Part shown: one piece after another, positions 60,232 through 64,000 of the stretch
How positions within the stretch are numbered: the first letter of the stretch is position 1
Layout: each line of letters begins with the position of its first letter
NCBI GenBank assembly: GCA_022264855.1
Contig: JABYQU010000024.1
Coordinates: 124,001-188,000, forward strand
Length of the DNA stretch: 64,000 nt
Source of the DNA: Lenzites betulinus
Lineage: Eukaryota > Basidiomycota > Agaricomycetes > Polyporales > Polyporaceae
Reading direction: 5' to 3'
Made by a program: the position numbers and the translations under genes
The notes under the pieces: model-generated
Told to the model about the DNA's origin: nothing
The model's input: only the letters and a program-made list of their open reading frames with translations
Databases searched by the model: none

Positions 60232-61645
60232 TCATATGTCTGTCAAGACAGGCCAGCCCTGTAGATAGTCAGCACAGAAGAAAACCGGAATGTGCAATCG
60301 CGCTCACCGAACTCCAATCGATGGCGTTCAGGCCGAGGCTCGCGTTCGCCTCTATGTACGCAATTGCACCCTGTGAATGCAAGTAATGGTACACAAATAT
60401 GTCCTTGCCGCTCTTCGAGTCGGAAAAGATGCCTTCGCCCCCGGGAGCGAAAACGTCCCCGTGTGACGCTATGACGAGTGTACCGCCGTTGTCTCGCATG
60501 TCGACCCCAGCTTCGTCGACGAAAGGCCCGTGAGCAGAATCCGACCTTCCCACAAACACCTGAACGGAAATGTGAGAACGCAAGGAGGGACCAAGATTGT
60601 GAAGAAAATATACCTTGTATTCATTTCCGGCGGGGGGCAGGTTGTTCGGGTCGAATGAGCAGCATTGTCCTAGACTCGGATGCGAGGATTAGTGGACATA
60701 CAATGATGATCCAAAATCTTCTTACCACTACTAGTAAACAAGTAGTAGAAGTTTCCGTTCTGCCACACGAACGAGCCTTCAACAGGGCTCGGCGGTGTGG
60801 AGTTGTGTGCAACTTGGACCGGGTTGGTGTCTACAGTTTTGAAATCGGCTCCGAGGTTGAACTGATATATATCACCCTGTTCATATCTCTATGAGCGACT
60901 TTGCCGGAAGACGCAAACCTGAATCACGCTTACCCAGTACGAACCTGTACGTCTGATTTTAAGAGTCTGTCATGTGTGACTGATAAATATGTGCAACATA
61001 CCCCAAGTGAGGAGAGGCATTCCATTTTCATCGATGGTGAGAGTCGGGTCGATGGCGTTGTACGGGTCGTTCTTCATTGTGCGGAAGACCTCGCCTTCGT
61101 CCGTCCATGTCCCCGGCTCCATGGTAGGAGAAATCGCCACCCCGATGGAGGAGTTTTGCGAACCGGAGACGGACACGGCGTAGTAGGCGTAGTACTGGCC
61201 GTTATGGAAAGAGACGTCCGGGGCCCATATATCATTGTTACCGGCTACGTCATGGCTATGTGAGTAGCTCGCGGGAAAGATGGAGCAGCCAACGTGACAT
61301 ACGGAGGTCAACGCTCGCTCCGTTAGGGAGAATAGAGCCAACTTCTGTCCATGGCCTAGTATGACATGCCAAATCAATACGCAGTAGCAATGTATAAGAC
61401 ATCTCCGTTGCTCACCCAGCGAGATTGTCGGCAGTGATGATGCCGGCCTTGTTGTGCGACGTGAACAGGAAGTATTTACCGTCGCTTTCGCGCTGGATCA
61501 AGCTAGGGTCGTGTACATACACGAAGGGCCCAGTCAAAGGCAATGGGTCTGGGAAAGCAGCAGCGAGAGGAGAAGCAATACTGCTGAACGACAGAGCCGC
61601 GAGGAAAAGGCACAGCGCGTATAAGGTATCGGTGAGGCGAGTCAT
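60232..61645 (-). CDS. Secreted GH43 endo-1,5-alpha-L-arabinanase-like enzyme
   Basis: Five-bladed beta-propeller glycosidase of family 43, probably cutting arabinan side chains of pectin. Roughly 340 residues; first exons 61645-61416, 61355-61303 and 61244-61002. A signal peptide is clear (MTRLTDTLYALCLFLAALSF, cleavage near ASPLAAA). The catalytic trio is visible: base Asp in YVHDPSLIQ, pKa-modulating Asp in NAIDPTL, acid Glu in SPVEGSFVW. Other landmarks: [36 protein letters not shown], and the C-terminal LNAIDWSS then GWPVLTDI after the last intron. It is the downstream member of a tandem pair in the same orientation, 611 bp from its paralogue. Confidence 0.95.
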
Positions 61646-62256
61646 GATAGTGATAACTAGGTACCTTGCAGTTGGAACACAGAGGGATTGCCGCTGCGAG
61701 AACAACACCCTCAGTCTTTATGTAGCTGTACAGTCCAAGAAGGTTGATGTCAACATGACACAGCTTGTGGTGTACCACTGACCGTCACGCACCACCCAAA
61801 ACACTGTCGCAATGCGGTGAACGGCAATTAGGGCACACAGCTGATCTAATTAAGCTCACAAGGTACCCACTCCAGACCCGTCGGGACCGATCACAGGGCG
61901 TCCATTCCCTAGCGGAAGTGTGAGTTTGCAACGAGCTGAGCTTCGACGCGCAGTTCGTCATGCGGTGCGACGACTTCGTGGTGGTATGCACGTTGCAAAA
62001 TGGATACTCTCCCGCAATCATCAGCGTCATCTCGGTAATTCTTGGCAGGATGTGACGCAACGGCTCCAACAAAGCCTGAATCTCAAGAGAAGAGAAGAGT
62101 GTGACGAACCTCCTGATGATTTCCTGCGGCCCGGCGCTATTGCATTTTGCGGTTATGCGCACAGAGTACAAGACCGGTTCACATGCCTCGGATGCTACAG
62201 TTCCTCACAATGCCGGACGATACTGCCGAGGTTGCGGGAGGATACATGCGCATACT
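61646..62256. other. Spacer between tandem arabinanase genes
   Basis: 611 bp holding the promoter of the first arabinanase (a CATAAAG element on the minus strand near 61717-61723) and the 3' flank of the second. A 128-codon minus-strand frame (61785-62171) has no motif. Confidence 0.5.
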
Positions 62257-63643
62257 CTACAAGCTCTGCAGAACAGGCCACCCCTAGTTCGGAATGTTAA
62301 TGAGTAACGAACTCTCCGGCGCCACCGGTTCAACAGATACTTACTGAGCTCCAATCGATCGCGTTCAGCCCCAAAGTGGCGTAGACGTCGCTGTAAGGTT
62401 GGGCACTCTTCACCGGCACGTAGTGGTACACGAATATGTCTTTGCCGGACACCGAGTCGGTGAAGATGCTTTGGCCGCCGGGCGCGTAGACGTTGTCGTG
62501 TGACGCAAGTACAAGCGTGCCCCCTGTCTGACGTAGGTCCTTACCGGACTTGTCGACGAAGGGGCCATGCGCTGAGGAGGATCTGCCAACGAAGACCTGC
62601 GGCGCAGTATGGTTAGCTCCACAAACACCGGTTTATGCAATAGCCCAACTCCGACCTTGTACTCGTTTCCGGCGGGGGGAAGGTTGTTGGCATCGAAGCC
62701 ACAGCATAGACCTGTGGCATATCATGAGCCTCGAAAGATGGAACCTCGGGTCACGATAACGCACCGCTGCTAAAGAACAGGTAGAAGAAACTCCCGTGCT
62801 TCCAAACGAACGCTCCCTCCTCAGGCTGTGGGTTGGTCGAGTTAAAAGATACTTGAACAGGGGAGCCAGAGGTGCCTTGGAGGTTGCTCTGAAGGTTTAC
62901 TTGAAATATGTCGCTCTGAAGTCGGTGAATTTAGCTTGATATCCTGTTTCAATACGCAAAAGCACTTACCCAGAATGAACCTAGTCACATGCGTGAGTGG
63001 TGGAAATTACAAGTACGACGTGCACGCACCAAAAGTTAGAACGGGAGAGCCGTGTTCGTCAATAGCTAGATTGGGGTCGATGGCATTGAAGGCGGCGCCA
63101 GTAGACGACGCGAACACCTGTCCATGGTCTGTCCAGGTTCCGGGGTCCATGCTGGAAGACGTGGCTAAACCTATGGCCGACTGTTGCGAGCCAAAGGTAG
63201 AAACGGCGTAATATGCGTAGTACTGGCCATTATGGAAGGAGACGTCAGGTGCCCAGATATCGTCCCTTCCAGCTAAGTGGGATAAGAATATGAGCAGGAT
63301 GTACATTTTCGAAGAGCGATGTACATACGTAGGTTGATGGATGAGTCGCTTGGCAGTATGGATCCAACGGAAGTCCACGGACTGGTCATGGAGTCAGCAC
63401 AGAACATGGCCGAGGAAGGATGAACCGCTACCCAGCTAATTTCGTCGCAGTCAATATACCACCTTTATTATGTGTGGTGAACAGGAAGTATTTCCCGTCA
63501 CTGGCACGTTGCACAAGGCTTGGGTCGTGGATGAGTACAGACCCAGAGAGTGGGAGCGGATTGGGGAACGACGCAGCGACACATGACCGCACGGTCAATA
63601 ACAGCAAACCAAAGAGCAAAGAGGTTCCGGTCGTGACCAGCAT
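62257..63643 (-). CDS. Secreted GH43 endo-1,5-alpha-L-arabinanase-like enzyme, second copy
   Basis: Paralogue of the neighbouring gene with the same layout: signal peptide ([19 protein letters not shown], cleavage near CVAA), LIHDPSLVQ (catalytic Asp), [19 protein letters not shown] (shared with its twin), NAIDPNL (Asp), QPEEGAFVW (acid Glu), [16 protein letters not shown], and LNAIDWSS then GWPVLQSL with the last intron in the same place. The start was set at the second in-frame ATG (63643). The first (63679) lies only 9 bp from the TATA box, so it should be upstream of the transcription start, and the shorter form has the better signal peptide. Around the catalytic Glu and in mid-protein it has diverged from its twin (E-E-G-A-F against V-E-G-S-F). 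Confidence 0.95.
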
Positions 63644-63687
63644 GGCTACGGGGTGCGTATGGCGACCACGACGGTGCATCAGAGACC

Positions 63688-63694
63688 TTTTATA
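63688..63694 (-). promoter_or_regulatory. TATA box of the second arabinanase
   Basis: TATAAAA on the minus strand, 45 bp before the ATG chosen at 63643. It decides the start codon of that gene. Confidence 0.75.
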
Positions 63695-64000
63695 GCGGCA
63701 TGGAAGTACATGTGAGCGCAGCGTTGGAATGACCTCAATAGCTGTCCCAGCCGTCGGTAGCCGGCAGAGATTCCGGCGGGCCGGCGGGACCTAGGGAGAA
63801 GTACGGTACACCTGACCGCCATCAGTGTGCTCAAGATATTTTCCGGGCCTGAGGACACACATGGATGGTCAGTATAGTAACGAATCTATTCAGGAAGTGG
63901 AGGGCCTACCCCACGCAACAGTCCCCGAAGCAGTGGCCAGGCTTCATGCGGGTGCTGATATTCCTCCGAGGAAATGAAGGGCGGTTTGTGAGAGGGCGCA
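63695..64000. other. Upstream flank of second arabinanase
   Basis: About 300 bp, promoter-proximal, without a recognisable ORF to the window edge. Confidence 0.5.

Overview
The window looks like nuclear DNA of a basidiomycete, most likely an Agaricomycete (mushroom or polypore). Genes are dense, on both strands, and split by many 46-75 bp GT-AG introns. The gene families (mushroom tyrosinase, basidiomycete-style P450, CBM5/12-DM9 protein, GH43 arabinanases, F-box protein, DUF3605) fit that group. Exon structures were assembled by hand from splice consensus, frame continuity and family motifs; in fully worked genes the exon lengths sum to a multiple of three except where noted.

Layout. 1-3.9 kb: no recognisable gene, strongly purine-skewed, with an imperfect 159-bp-spaced duplication. 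3.9-5.6 kb (+): an AAAP-type membrane transporter with an apparent one-base frameshift. 6.2-7.8 kb (+): an atypical homeodomain protein. 7.9-11.0 kb (-): a GCFC/PAXBP1-like splicing protein, sharing a 227-bp divergent promoter with a Rad60/NIP45-like SUMO-like-domain protein (11.3-13.1 kb, +). 14.7-17.0 kb (+): tyrosinase, convergent with a cytochrome P450 (17.5-19.5 kb, -). 22.0-23.7 kb (-): an intronless F-box protein. 24.7-25.9 kb (+): a DUF3605 protein. 26.2-27.5 kb (-): RanGAP1, divergent from phosphopantothenoylcysteine decarboxylase (27.7-28.6 kb, +). 28.7-30.5 kb (-): a five-exon protein possibly of the SAC3/GANP group.

30.5-39.4 kb is gene-poor. It holds a probable small secreted peptide gene (34.27 kb), one long orphan ORF (38.0-38.7 kb) and what look like decayed gene fragments. 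39.5-55.6 kb (-) is one giant gene, the dynein-like AAA ATPase midasin (Rea1/MDN1), about 16 kb.

55.6-64 kb: a CBM5/12 plus DM9-repeat protein (+), a ketopantoate-reductase-like protein (-), and a tandem pair of secreted GH43 endo-arabinanases (-, -).

Most genes are unrelated housekeeping functions: ribosome assembly (midasin), nuclear transport (RanGAP), splicing (GCFC), SUMO/DNA repair (Rad60-like) and CoA synthesis (PPCDC and ketopantoate reductase). The accessory part is secreted or oxidative: tyrosinase, P450, arabinanases and the small secreted peptide. No coherent new multi-gene system was found. The most useful leads are the small secreted peptide, the homeodomain lacking its key asparagine, the clean one-base frameshift in the transporter, three microexons of 10-23 nt, and the tandem arabinanases whose true start is set by a TATA box.
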